Source: Cyprinodon diabolis (Eukaryota > Chordata > Actinopteri > Cyprinodontiformes > Cyprinodontidae). Taken from it: a DNA stretch of 64,000 nucleotides. Made by a program: the position numbers and the translations under genes. Below, one piece after another: positions 10,705 to 23,500 of this stretch; the stretch's first letter is position 1; the number at the start of each line of letters is the position of its first letter. A model generated the notes under the pieces. The model was given only the letters and a program-made list of their open reading frames with translations, ran no database searches and was not told the DNA's origin. The stretch is from assembly GCA_030533445.1 (NCBI GenBank), contig CM060080.1:19545377-19609376 (forward strand), given 5' to 3'.

Positions 10705-11027
10705 GCAGGGCGTGGTTTCGCTGATGCTCACTGGGAAAACTTTAAGTCTAAATATTTTGTCAAAGGAAAGTAGAAGAGCCATGATATTTTCTCCAGCTTG
10801 CCTTGATGAGTGTAGAAATGATATCTTCCTTTTTTTTATTTTACCTTATGCTGCATTTTTGTCCAGCTTGTTTATATTGGTACTTTAACTCTTGTTTCTG
10901 CTTTGTTTTGGTGTTTTTTTTTTTTACTTTAAATGAAAGACATTTGGTGTTCAAAAGACTAATGAAAAAACATTTGATATGGTCTCTGTAAGTATTTCTT
11001 AATTGGTCTTTTATTGCTCTGTTTTAT

Positions 11028-11033
11028 AATAAA
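11028..11033 (+). terminator. nusap1 poly(A) signal
   Basis: AATAAA lies 324 bases after the nusap1 stop codon and before the convergent ndufaf1 3' end. It is the first canonical signal found. Confidence 0.6.
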
Positions 11034-11219
11034 ATTCCTAATTATTCCCCATCTGTGATGTCATTCAGTTGCCTCCTGATAGCATATCAGCAGGTTTCCT
11101 TCCTACTTTGACTTTAAAAATAAATTAAAAATGGTCTTTTTGATCTGAAATGTTTTTTCTCCAAAATCCATTTATTAATTGAGACAAAGCAACACTTTCC
11201 CATAGAACTGATGTATAGA

Positions 11220-11225
11220 TTTATT
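11220..11225 (-). terminator. ndufaf1 poly(A) signal
   Basis: TTTATT on plus (AATAAA on minus) lies 62 bases past the ndufaf1 stop. A second copy is at 11171-11176. The two convergent genes have only about 0.2 kb between their signals. Confidence 0.6.
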
Positions 11226-11286
11226 TAACTACTTAAATTACAGAAAAATAAAATCAAAGGAGGTTAAAAAAAAATCAGTTGTGTTC

Positions 11287-12959
11287 TCAAACTTCCGGGT
11301 TTCTCTTGTACACCTCATATGCAAAGTCCTCAGTGTGTGCATAGTCTTTGCACACGCCGATAAAATCGATTTCTAGCTGGAAGGGACCGTCTGCCTTGTC
11401 TCCAAGAGTAAAGCCAATGGTATTAATCTGTAAACAGAATGAAGAAATTAATAATCTGAAGACCTCTGGATGGTGGAAAATCTTGAGGTAATGAATGAGT
11501 GTCAGTGAATTTCATTCTGTGGTTTGGACCACATTTACGTTGAGGTACCTTATCGAGCCAAAGAGGATGCTGGTCATCCTGTATTCTCCCTCGATGAGTA
11601 AGGAAGAACTTTGAGAACGGGATCTGCAAATAAAAATTGGCTTTAGGAACTGGTCTTTTTCCATAAAATCCATGTCTGTAAACGTGAAGAATCGTTTCAA
11701 AACTTAAACTACTTTAACTACTTTTTGTAATTTTAGGTAGTAAATAATAGCAGGCATTTAAACCAATTTGGGGAAAAATACACCAAATCCACCCAATACA
11801 AAAGTCATTAATGAAGTACTATGACAAATAGCCTTTGATAAATTATGTCAAAATAGTCTGCAGATGGATTCCAGAATGTATCAAGCTCAAAGACTGGTGC
11901 TTTTTATTTTTATATTAATCCTAAAAAAGCACTGAAGTTCAGAGTGCTAAATATTAATGCGTGAGGCCCTTAAGTTTTTTCTTTTGTAGGATCTTCAGTT
12001 TCACTTTATCTGCACCGCAGATTCTTTTAACATAAAACCCTCCATGTGAAAATGCTTCCCATTTCCACAGCTCATTTTAAAAGTATTTTTAATCTAAGAG
12101 AAAAAAGATTTATTTGAAGTTTTCATACCCATGTTCTGTCCTCCTTACCTTTACATCTTGCCAGTATGGCCCTCCTCTGGTGTACAGGAAGTAGCTGTAG
12201 ATGTCGTCTTTCTGATGAGAGAAGTAGGTTTCTGCCGCAATGTTGACCATCCATGGGCGGCCATCACCCCGAATCCGCATATGGAGGGTGTTGAAACTGG
12301 ACCAGTCGTGGTGCGTTTTCCGATCAAATGAAACCTAGAAGACAGGAAACGTTTGAGCCCTCAGTTTGCTTCATTGCCTTGTGCACCAGAAGAGATTAAA
12401 GGACTTTAGAAACAGAGTAGGAAGCAGCGTCCGGCTGATTACGAACCAGAGGTTGCTTGGAGCGCATGGTGCAATATCCACTGTAGCGTGTTTCTCCATC
12501 TCTAGGAGGTGCAGAACAAAGGGTCCCGTAGAGAAAGCAGGTGTCGTTGTTCCTTCCAAGCTTTAGATAAATTTCACTTTGGCCTCCAATCTCCCTGTCA
12601 GAGGAAACTGTCCAATTCTGAAGGCTCTCAGGGCCTCTGAACTCCCATATCACCCTGTTCTGCTCCAGCATGTGCTCGATGATGGGTTTACCCTCCGGAC
12701 CGACCAAGCGGTCAGCAAACTCCTGTCTCAGCAGCTTGAAGTGCTTCTTTACGCCCTCCAGACCCTTAGAGAGGTCAAACTTTATCTTCTGCCACGGAGG
12801 CTTGTCCTCTCTGGGTTGGCCGGGCCGACGGTACTCACTCTGGATCAGAGCTCTGTTGGGCACAGCAAGGGGCGTGACAGAGCGTAGGAGCCAGCGGAGG
12901 GCATGGACGGAGCTCAGCAGGCTGGAGGCAGGGATACGTGAGATTTTCGGCAGTGACAT
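11287..12959 (-). CDS. ndufaf1: ndufaf1 (CIA30), complex I assembly factor
   Basis: NDUFAF1 works in the MCIA complex (with ECSIT, ACAD9 and TMEM126B) to assemble the membrane arm of mitochondrial complex I. Exons from 5' to 3': 12447-12959, 12149-12334, 11549-11623, 11287-11427, all phase 0, 304 residues (human 327). The N-terminus has Arg/Lys, hydrophobic residues and no acids for about 45 residues, a likely matrix presequence. The CIA30 domain follows: [90 protein letters not shown] take ATG at 12959 as the start. The in-frame ATG at 12992 lies upstream of a good acceptor (CCTGACAG before 12975), so it is probably intronic. A non-coding first exon should lie toward 14.5 kb. Confidence 0.93.
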
Positions 12960-13105
12960 TTGTGATCTGGGGTCTCTGTCAGGATAGATCACAGGAATCA
13001 GAAATACTTTAATAATCCCAGAGGGAAATTATCAGGAAGCACTGATAACTAACATTCAGAATACAGGATTAAATAAATATCTTTCTTTTTTGTAGCAATA
13101 TTTAG

Positions 13106-13190
13106 GGCGGAAACAATTGGATTAATCGTGATTATTTGATTATTGAAATAATCGTCAACTAATTTAGTAATTGATTAATCTTTAAATGGA
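13106..13190 (+). repeat. End fragment of hAT-like repeat
   Basis: AGGGCGGAAACAATTGGATT, then repeated ATAATCG/GATTAAT motifs, match the left end of the element at 39705-40090 (AGGGCTGAAACAATTAAATG). Confidence 0.5.
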
Positions 13191-13209
13191 GTACATACTG
13201 TAAAAGGGG

Positions 13210-13360
13210 GAGTATTTGCCTAGTGTTTAGAGCAGTGCGCTTGTGCTCTGAGAAGGTTCTAAGTACCTGGTTCAAGCCTCTACTCTGGGTTCCCGAGGAA
13301 GACCCTTACCCCCGATTGCTCCCCGGGCGCCACACAATGGCAGCCCACTGCGAGGGGAGC
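13210..13360 (+). repeat. tRNA-derived SINE fragment
   Basis: A B-box-like GGTTCAAGCCTC (13269-13280) follows an A-box-like stretch. The body has GATTGCTCCCCGGGCGCCAC and ACAATGGCAGCCCACTGC, which recurs at 45969-46000. Pol III SINE structure is inferred from these blocks. Confidence 0.55.
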
Positions 13361-14558
13361 TGTGGCCTCGTGATTAGGGCAGTGCACTTACAATCAACAA
13401 AATCCAATTTAATGTACTTTTCTCACTCTGATTATAAGTCAACGCAGTATACAGTTCCCCAAGCTGTAATTTATCCAAGTATTTTAAACAGCATGAAGGA
13501 CATTTCATCCAACTCCTACTTTCTACCATTTAATCAATTAGCCTTTAATGTTTAGTTTTTTAAAAATAAGGAGAGAAGGCTCCATCCTTGCTGCCATTCC
13601 AGAGCAAGCTCTGCACTGGAGGCAACATAAACTCTTACTTGAACCTTCCTTTGAAGGTTTCCCACCTGAAGTTCTTGATCGTCCATTAAACACTCACCTT
13701 TACTCGCTTCTGAATTGTTATAGAACAGTAACACTCCCTCCTCATCCAGATTTGGTAATATACGTACATTTATCTTTACAGCTAATTTCATCTGATCACC
13801 CCAAACAAAAATAGGAAGTAATCTGCACAATGGCACCAATAAATTCAAGCTGAATAAAGGCCTCGTCTTAAAACAATCATATAACCACGACTGCGGTTTG
13901 CTGAAGTACTCCAACGTATACCGTTGAAATATGAGGAACATATAATACCAATTTTGTATGGTATTTACTCCCACTTACTCTGTCTGCCGTTAAAACCAGG
14001 GTGCCGGGTACATCAATAGTTTTGTTAGGGGTTAACAGATGAGCCGGTAAATGGAATTATGCTACCAAAAGAGTTAGGAATAAATCCAAGGTTGTCTGTG
14101 CACAGGAAACACCATCTGAGTAGAAACAGCAGAGCTACGTTCAAAAATGTCTCGATGACAACAACTATACAGCAGAAATATTATAGACAAAGTCACATGG
14201 CTTTTTTAACAGCGGCCTTGTGGTTCTTGAACATAGCTCTAATGCATCTGCGATTTTGGTCCTGACTGAAGCCTTCACACGCTGACCTATGGTTCCGATA
14301 TCTTTTCTGTGTCTTTGTGTCCATTTGTGTCTATCAAATAAATTGCAAGCTACTAGAATGTAAAAAAAATTAATAAAATAACAAAATAGAATCATGCTTT
14401 TATTTCCAAATTTCTATATTATAAACGTAGCTTATTAATGTAAAACCGTGCGCGCGCATGCTCAGTTTTGCCTTTGAACCAAGAAGCCAAATAGCATCAG
14501 AGGCTACATCAAGCGGTTAGACGACACAGGCGCAGCTAGCAGGTTAGCCGCGTAGTCA

Positions 14559-17500
14559 ATGATGGTGAATGTTAAGAAACGGAAACGAGTAATTGACTCC
14601 GACTCTGAAGATAGCGGTAGCGATGATAATTTAGATCAGGTAGGTTGCTCATTTCTCTCCTCTCTGCTTCTTCCACTGGCCTCTGAAAGTAGTCAACAAT
14701 TTGGTATAAAGCTAGCGGATGCTAACAGTTTACGTTGTGTTTGGCCTCGGTATAAGAGGCATAAATTGGGCCTGTATTACTTTTCCACTCTGCGTAACCT
14801 TATGTTAACCTTCACCATTCTTTGCATATGCCGTATTTAATAAAATGAAGCTGTTTTTTGTTCTTATGCCACTAAGAGAATCATTGGTTGCATAATGCTA
14901 ATGGTAATCATGCAGTGATATTTACCGCGCCATACACCTTCTAATGATTTCCAGTCTTTAGCTATGTGTCTGTGGGCTGATGGATTGGTTGTTAGTGTGT
15001 TTAAAGAATAAAAGAGGGGAAAAAGCATTCAAATTAAAGCTGCTAAAGCGCCTAGTTTGGTTTAGCTTAAACAGTATCTGCTTAATGACGTCATGGGCTG
15101 GGATCTGAAGATCTATTTCTGTGTTGTTGATAAACAAGAGCTGGCAGTCTAAAATGACAACACTAATAGCTGTGCATGCAAACTGGAAACTTCTTATATC
15201 AGTGCATATGTGTTCTTTTTACAAATGACAAAAAAATGTCCAAAGATGGAAAAGAAATACTAGTCACTGTTTCAGAAGCCGCACATAATGATAAAATATA
15301 TCTTTCAAAGAATAAGGTGTAAGAAAGACACCTGAAATCGTTTTCCTGTCGTTTTTAACACTTTTGAAATTTGGATGTACAAAAAAGTGCAACTTCTGAC
15401 CCAGTTCACTGACATCTGATTGTTGTTTTGTTCAGTCAAATGGTTAGACCAGTCACCCAATATTATCCTGCTTTTAAATAACTAAAACTGTACCTTCCTT
15501 TTCATAGGTGAAGTTGTTAACATGGGGATGAAACCAAGGCTTTTTTTTGTTTGTTTGAATTGGGGTGTTTTTTGGGGGGGGGGGGGGGGGGGGGGGGGAA
15601 TATATATAGAGGCTTTAAAACATTGGCCCGGAAGTTGAATGAAAAGTTTCAGGTAAATCTTCTCAAGATCTGTGATAATCTGTGTCTATTTATTAGAAAG
15701 ATCTAAGTAGATCCAGATTGACAGAAGTACAAACAGCTCTACTACTGACTATTGCTGTTAGTTGTCGTTTGCTGTTTTTTTACAGGGTTTATACAGGAAT
15801 GAGTAACTCTAATATAATGCTCTTAGAAATAATTTTAATACCATCAACAAGTACCCATGACAGCCATGAAGTTTTAGAATTTTCTAACCACTTTTGTTGA
15901 AATTAGCATTTTCCAATTATCTCGATTTTTCTCTGCCTCGAGCTTCTTTTCTGAACATACAGAGTTCCGAGCAAATAAATTGCGGTATGATATATCTGAC
16001 GAAATTGTTTTTATAAATGTAATTTTTAAATTTTAAAGCTACAGTGTGTAATAATTACAGGGATATACAGTCAGAAATGTAATATATTATACATAACTAT
16101 GTTATTTATCATCATCTACGAGCTCAGCCTCTTAACCTTAATATTTGCGTTGCCTTAGAATTCGTTATTTATAATTACATAGGAGCGGGTCTCGCAGCCA
16201 TGGAGGCAGACATCTTTGTGCTACGGCAGCGCAGAGCCAACAAACTAGCGATTGCGAGATCGCCCATTACGCTCGAAAGTAACTACGGCAAGTTGAGAGA
16301 GATGAACTGAGACGGTACTGAACACACAGACTAATGAAATACTATCTGTAAAATTATCTATGTAAACAAACCTCATCACTTGAGAAGGTAGTTGATGCGG
16401 ATGTGGTGGAAGACATTTTGTCCCGTAACGCTCGCCGTACTGTTGGGGGGGAGAAGCGGGGGGGGGGGAGATGTTCATGTTGCTGCAGTCTGACCGCTAG
16501 ATGTCGCTGAAAAACGACACACTGTAGCTTTAAATAAAACATTTTAAATGCCACAATAATCACATTTAATGAATTTTAATGCCAATTAAGGCCTTAATTT
16601 AGGAAATAATAATTTAATGACTTTAATTATTTTTAATGACCCACGTAAACCATGTTTTATATGCATGGCAGCCATTCTGGATATAGATTTTGGGGTTAGT
16701 AAGAAAACTGACCCTTCCACTGTGGCTTCTGCTTACTAGTTACCTGTTCTGACAATTTTCCAACTTTTAAATGGAAAGAAACCCTACAAATATCGTAATA
16801 TCCTTAATCACTTATGCATTGCTTTAATTCTAAAGTTTAAAACTGATATATGTTTCAAGATGGTCGTACTTGGGAAAACAAGCAAAGGCTATTATATCCT
16901 CATGACCATAACATTTGTAGAATGCAGATCATCTATGTTTTATTTGAAGACCTTGTTACTATCAATTTTTATTATTTCTTTTTTGGTATTCCACTTTTTG
17001 AGCTAGTGTGGATTCAGTCTGATAAGTTAACATTTATGACACAATTGTTTTATGCGTGTCCCTGCAGCAGTGCTGTTAAGCTGATATCATTACAAATAAG
17101 CCATTGAGCTGCACAAGTTTGTTGTTTTTCTTTTGAACACAGAAACGCCAAGCTGGAAATGGTGAAAATCTGACATTTCAGTTTATCTCAAGTATCTTCT
17201 GAATTGATAATGTATTTGATTCTGATGACACCAACTTATCTACAGTTTGAAATGCCTCAACAGATCGAGCTGTTTTCTATAAGACCAAACCATCTATAAA
17301 TAATTGACAGCTACCGTCAGTAAAAGGCAGAAGTTTTCTATTGGTGTTGGCTACTCTGCCTGTTTAAAAAGCTTTGAGCCTTCTGCCGAGTTTTCAATTA
17401 TATTTTTTGTACAAGAAGATTAGACTTGATTGATAAATGCTTTTTAAAATGCTCACAGTGTCTTCATTCACTGATGTAGTGACGATTCCATATATATGGA

Positions 17501-20500
17501 GTTAACCTGTAAAAGAAACCATTTCACATTTATTTACCTCCAACTAACAAAAAATAGTTGATAGATATTTTCTGTTGTTATAGATACATTTCTGCCCCGT
17601 CGTTCGATGTTGTGGCATCATTGTATACTTGTTAAAAAGCACTGATTTCAAAGCTGCAAAATCCTTAACGGTACTTTTGGTTCAAAGTCCACTTTTGATA
17701 TTCCAGAGAAAGTTTCTGACTGATCAGATTTTGGTTCAGCTGTTTGAGATGTAGAATAGCTCCACATTTACCTCAGTCACATGTCTGTCATACTCAAGTA
17801 TCTTCCCTGATTACAGCTGGTGAGCTATTTCTCGTTAGCAGTGGGAAGGCTATCAGCATTGATAATTTACAGATTAATGTAAGCTTTTTGTGCTTGTTTT
17901 ATTCTATAAAAGAAGAGCTGTTAAAGGCAAGCTTATAATGATCATTTGATTCTAAGATCCATTGCTTTGTTTTTTCGCTTCAGGAGTTGTTGTCCCTTGC
18001 CAAGGGTAAGAGGGTTGATTCGGGCGAGCAGGACGAGACTGTGAACAAACCAGCAGCCTCCACAGACTCTGAGACATCCGACAGCGACGATGAGGTAAGG
18101 TTGAGCTCAACTGAGTGGATCAGGATTCTGTCTTTTTGAGGTGGGAAATGGTAAATAAGGGAGAAAATGTTTCTTTGTTTTTCTTTCAGTGGACCGTTGG
18201 TGGCACCAAGGGCAAGAAGAAGGTTAAGCAGGGGAAGGGTTCCGAAAAGAAGAGCGCTTCGAAAAAGAAAGTTAACAAGGCGACGGCGTCTGGCAGCTCT
18301 GATGGCGACAGCTCAGCGGACAGCTCTGCTCCAGAGGAGGGTAAGATCCCAGATTTCCTTACAAAGGAGGGATTTTTTTATTTTTTTTATTTTGACATTT
18401 TATTTGGTCAACTACTGAGGTTTCAGTGTAGGTAGGTTTCTGTAGAGTGAAGTCTAGATTATATATGAATCTGGTATGGCAACTGGCTGGGATTACATGA
18501 CTCACTCTTCCATCTCATTTATCCCTGGTGGCACAAGGACATATCTCTTCAGGATAATGTTAATTCGTCTTTGTTTTTTGTCTCGCACAAAAACAAAACT
18601 CGATTCACACTAGAGGTCTAACGAATAGAGATTTTATCACGTTGCCAAACCTGTTTTATCTGGTTGTGATTTCTCATCAGGAATTATGTCGATAATATAA
18701 CACTTTCTCCATGCTTCTTTAAAATAGAACAAATGAAATCTCTGTATCATTGACTAACTACAAAGAAAACAACAGAGATTAGCCGTTTCTCACATGGCTG
18801 TTGAGTGTGATAGGACAAGATAGTCCTTTTTTCCCCCACACGATCTGTTTGACAAAAATACATTCTGTTTAGCATTCAATTAATAGCTTAATTTATTTAC
18901 TGTAACTATACAGGACCTAAGCAGCCTTGTTTGATGTGACTGATCATTAAGATGGTTGTCACTTACATTTCTTTAGCATCTCATATTAGCACAATTAGCA
19001 TTGTTGGAGCTACCAACTTCAAACACCAGTTCTTGTTTATACACTTAAGAAAGGTAGCAGCTCTTCACCTAAACAATGAGCTCCCTAGTCTCCTTACACC
19101 TCCTGATCTGTTTTTTTCTGTGACAAATTTGAATATTTTTAAAAAGGAGAATAAAAGAAATAAACAGTAAGCTAGTTAGCTCCCTGCTATCTACGTAAAT
19201 ACTCTGTTTTAGAAGTTTGCTCCCGATTAAAAAGCCTATGTAAGAGAGTAGTTTGTTTTGCTTTCTATAGAAGCTTAATACAACTTCATATTAAACCATA
19301 TTCCACACTGTAGTCTTAATGTGAACTGGTAGTGCTTTGGTGTGGTGTGTTCAATAATCAGGAAAATGGATGATGTTTTTTCTTATTCAGATGGAAGAAA
19401 ACATACCAGGAAATAGCATTTAATCTTTATAAAATCTTTATAGTTTAAGTTGGTTTTCTGTTAATTGTATAGAAAAAATATAGTGAAGTATTTTATTAAT
19501 GCTTGATAAATTGCAAGTAAATTGCACAAATTGGATCTTTAAAAAAAACAACCTTAAAGGCATTTTTCTGGTATTAATGACAGTCTGAGGGTTTTCCATG
19601 AAAATAAAGCAAAGATCAAATGAACACGCTTTGTCTAACATTTATTGTATGTAAAATGTCTTTTTGTTTGTGCCTCGGCTGAACCAAAAAGGTGAAAAAT
19701 TACCACATAAAAAATAAATGTATGGGTTCCTTTAGATTTTTTTTTTCTTTTTAGGAGAGGTGTCAGATTCAGAAAGTAACAGCTCGTCATCTAGCTCAGA
19801 CTCTGACTCCTCAGAGGATGAGGTGTTTAAAGACGGTTATGATGACGACTTGATGGGTGATGCTGAGGACAGAGCGCGTCTGGAACAGATGACTGAGAAG
19901 GAGAGGGAGCAAGAGCTGTTCAACAGAATTGAGAAGAGAGAGGTGCTAAGAAGACGGTAAGTGCTAACATTCAGTCTTTTTCAATGTTTCAAATAATCCA
20001 GAGCAATTTGGTTTTAGGTGGTGCCACTGTTTCTCTTTAAAGATATGCTAACATTTAGCTTTGAGGTTTACATTTTACGGGAACAATCACATGAATATTC
20101 TTCTCAATCAAAGTCTTATAAACATTTGTTTTGGTACTTAACATTTTTTTGACTAAATCTGTTTGTTTTAAAGGTTTGAAATTAAAAAGAAGCTCAAAGA
20201 TGCAAAGAAAAAAGAGAAAGAGGAGAAGAAGAAGAAGCAGGAGGAAGAGCAAGAAAAGAGGAAACAATCTCAGGTTCAAGACACTCAGGTGGTGGGTCCA
20301 GCTTCACTAAAGATAATCACAAGAACCCTTTTAGATTTTGTTTTTTTTTATCCAAGTTTTAGGGTGATTCTAAAATTAAATAGCATAGGTTTTGTAGTAA
20401 ATTTTTGCAACTTAGTTCTGTATGTTTTTTTTTCTTATTTGTGTTCAGGTGTCTATGTCACACAACAAGGAACGGCGATCCAAACGTGATGAAAAACTGG

Positions 20501-23500
20501 ACAAAAAGTCCCAAGCCATGGAAGAACTAAAAGCTGAACGTGAAAAGAAAAAAAATAAAACAGGTCAGTTTGCTCTAAGCACACAGTGACCCTGGGATTT
20601 CTACTTTTTAGCTGTAAAAGCTGACTTTACTCCCCTCTGCAGCTGAACTGCTGGCTAAAAGAGAGCCCCTCAAAACAAGTGAAGTCTATTCAGATGATGA
20701 GGAAGAAGAAGAGGAAGATGACGATAAATCATCTGTTAAAAGTGACCGAAGCTCTCGTTCATCGTCTTTTGACGACGATGAGTACGTTTTGGTTTTTTCC
20801 TTTAATCCCAATCTTTTTATGGCTTCACACATTCACAATCTGTTTTCTTCTCCCAGAAAAGAGGAGACTCCTCCAAAATCACAGCCTGTTTCGCTCCCTG
20901 AAGAGCTCAACAGGGTCCGTCTTTCCAGACACAAACTGGAGCGCTGGTGCCACATGCCCTTCTTCGCCAAGACAGTGACAGGCTGCTTTGTCAGAATAGG
21001 GATTGGGAACAGCAGCAGTAAACCAGTTTATAGGGTTAGCTCCGTCACTTCATCTTCTACTGGATACCGATGTCCTGCTTTGTGTCCCTGCCAAGTCCAC
21101 AAGTAAAGTTTTTATTTCTGTTCCCTCTAAAGGTTGCTGAAATCGTGGATGTAGTAGAAACAGCAAAGGTTTATCAACTTGGATCAACGCGGACAAACAA
21201 GGGATTACAGTTAAGGTAGGTTTCCATCGAATGGTAAAGATTATTCTCAGAAATGGATCACTTTGCTGAAAGTGGTTAAATGATCACTGGAAAAATAATA
21301 TATATTTTGTCACGTCACAGCCACAAACCTCACTGGATGTTATCTTATAATCCTAAACCTGTGATTGCCTCACAGGTTTTGCCTGATTTTATGATAAAAT
21401 TTTGGATAAAAAAGCAGCATACAATGTTTTCAGGTTCACTATCATGGTGTGGATCTTCTTCAGAGTTTATTTTCATTAACAAGAACAGGATACGTATGTT
21501 TCACTCTTGCTTTATTTTGCCTAATTGAATAAACAGGGCCTCCAGAGTTTGTTTCCCAAACAAAAACAAACAAAAATTATGTGGTGCCTTATATTTCCTA
21601 TTAAGTTTAAAAATCGTAAATCATATTTAAACCAATTTGAAATGTGGAATAAGGCCACACAAAACCATCTTAAAGGCTGCAAACGGCCACATTTTGGAAA
21701 CTCCTGTGAAAACCAACTTAAAGGAGTGGATATTTTTCAAGTGGAAAGAAAGCTTTGTGGTTTTTAAAAGGATTTTACATGGAAAAGGCTATTTTATGTT
21801 TTAGGAATTACTGCCATCTAGGGGTCAAATTGGGTATTTAACAAAAAAATCACTGTATCCTATTTGAGGTCAATGTGTTTCTCGTGGTCACCACAAAGAC
21901 CACATGGGGTCCACTCAGAGTCTTGTGAGACTAGAACAACTTACCAGTAAGTTTGAAATTTCATTTTATTCTGTTGCTCCTCTTTTTTAATCATTTATAG
22001 AGCATTACAAAAGGACAATGTCTAAAATAAAATTAGAAATGAAAAGAAACACTAAAACTGTTATAATGTACGAAGTTTAGGTGAACGCTGACCCTTGCAG
22101 TTAATGGGTCAGTATTGGTAGCCCTTCCTATGGCTAAGTACCCTTGAAGTGACCCCTGTCCTAGATGGCCTCTTCCTCAGACACGTATGGAAGCAACAGA
22201 AATAACGTTGTTTTAAAAAGCCTTGTCAACGCTATGTAACTATGTCATCCAATGCTTGGTAGAGTTTAAAATTGAGTAAGGAGGTCTGTAATTTCTTAAA
22301 TATTGCAAACTGTTTTGCATTACTTGTATGATTTTGTATTTACTGTGGAAAAAACAGCTTTTAAAGCTACAAACCCATGTAGACCTACAGTTCTGTCCCA
22401 CTGTTATGCTTTCTATGGTAACAAGCAAAATTGTTTAATTAAACCGAATGGAAAGTGTTAGCTTTATGTTAGTTAAGGCAGTACAATTCACTTACGGTAC
22501 TTGTCAAGGAGAAAAATGGCAACTTCAGCATCCCTTTTAAAATCTTTCTCCTTCATTAGCTCCCTTCACCTAGAAAAGGCTTTCTCGTTGTCCTTGTTAT
22601 GTGTCGCAGGTTTTTGTCTTTTCTCAATCACACTGAACTGCCAGAAAAAGGAGAAGGTTTGCTATTCTGTGTGTTATTACTATTCTATCCTTTACCAGTG
22701 TCTGTACTTCCAAAATGTTAGACTGTTATGGCGCTTGGCATACGTGTGCCCAGCTTTATGTATAAACTAATGTTAAATTCTTTGCTTATAAAAAGAAATC
22801 TACTTATTAGTGGAGGTAATATTACACCAACAGCAACATACGGTAGGTAAATGCAGTCATCGATGGCAGGCAGTTAAAACGGAAACACTTCGGCAGTATC
22901 CCTTTATCCCTCTGTTGTTTTTCTGCAAATATAACTAATAAAGTCTGGAGAGGCTCTGCACATCTAGAGACATGAGATGTTTTCAGTTCTGCTTTTAAAA
23001 GAGCTGAAGCTCAGTCACTAAATTATCACAGTTTGAACCCATGCGGCTCTGGAAAGAAATTGGTAAATATTTGCAGCAATGTATGCGCTTTTGACAAGCA
23101 GAGCGTGTAAAAGGTTTTATTCTAAATAAATAAATAAATAAATAAAAAGTAGAAGGAGCTTTACACAGTAAGAGGGAACAGCAAATCAAGCCTGTGAGCT
23201 GTTAGATCCACTCTGGAGTTTAGCAAAAGTTCGGGACTTCAGTGGCTTTTAAAAAAATACTATAAATGTGTGTTCTTGTGGCTTTCTTCCAATGTTTTAT
23301 TCGAGTTTGGTCCATATAGGGCAGATTTTTGGAATCTCATAATTGAACTGTTGACCTGAGCTGTGGCTCTGTGCTGCTCCTTCAGAGCTACCGTGAGCCT
23401 CTTGGCTGCAAAGTTAAGCTCAGCCTGCCTCCTGGACTCTTCTGTTCCAAGACAATTAACTGAACCACATTTACACATGATTTTATGTATCATGGACTTC

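Larger units (their letters stand above)
12960..14558. other. Region between ndufaf1 and rtf1 coding starts
   Basis: Head-to-head spacer, probably holding the ndufaf1 5' non-coding exon and intron and the rtf1 promoter. It contains a LINE-tail-like fragment near 13000-13035, a hAT-like fragment at 13106-13190 and a SINE at 13210-13360. CpG-rich sequence (GTGCGCGCGCATGC) is near 14450-14463, suitable for a shared promoter. A minus-strand open frame at 13552-13974 matches nothing I know. Confidence 0.5.
14640..17983 (+). other. rtf1 intron 1
   Basis: 3.3-kb intron. It holds the 25-base G tract (15574-15598) and the MITE at 16037-16529. The rest is AT-rich with no coding or RNA feature that I recognise. 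Confidence 0.6.

Noticed and set aside
12959..12992. ndufaf1 start at 12992 instead of 12959
   Set aside because: A good splice acceptor falls between the two ATGs, so the upstream codons are probably intronic. It cannot be settled without transcripts.
13552..13974. 140-codon minus-strand frame upstream of ndufaf1
   Set aside because: No recognisable domain, lies among repeats and in a likely intron; kept only as a note in the spacer entry.
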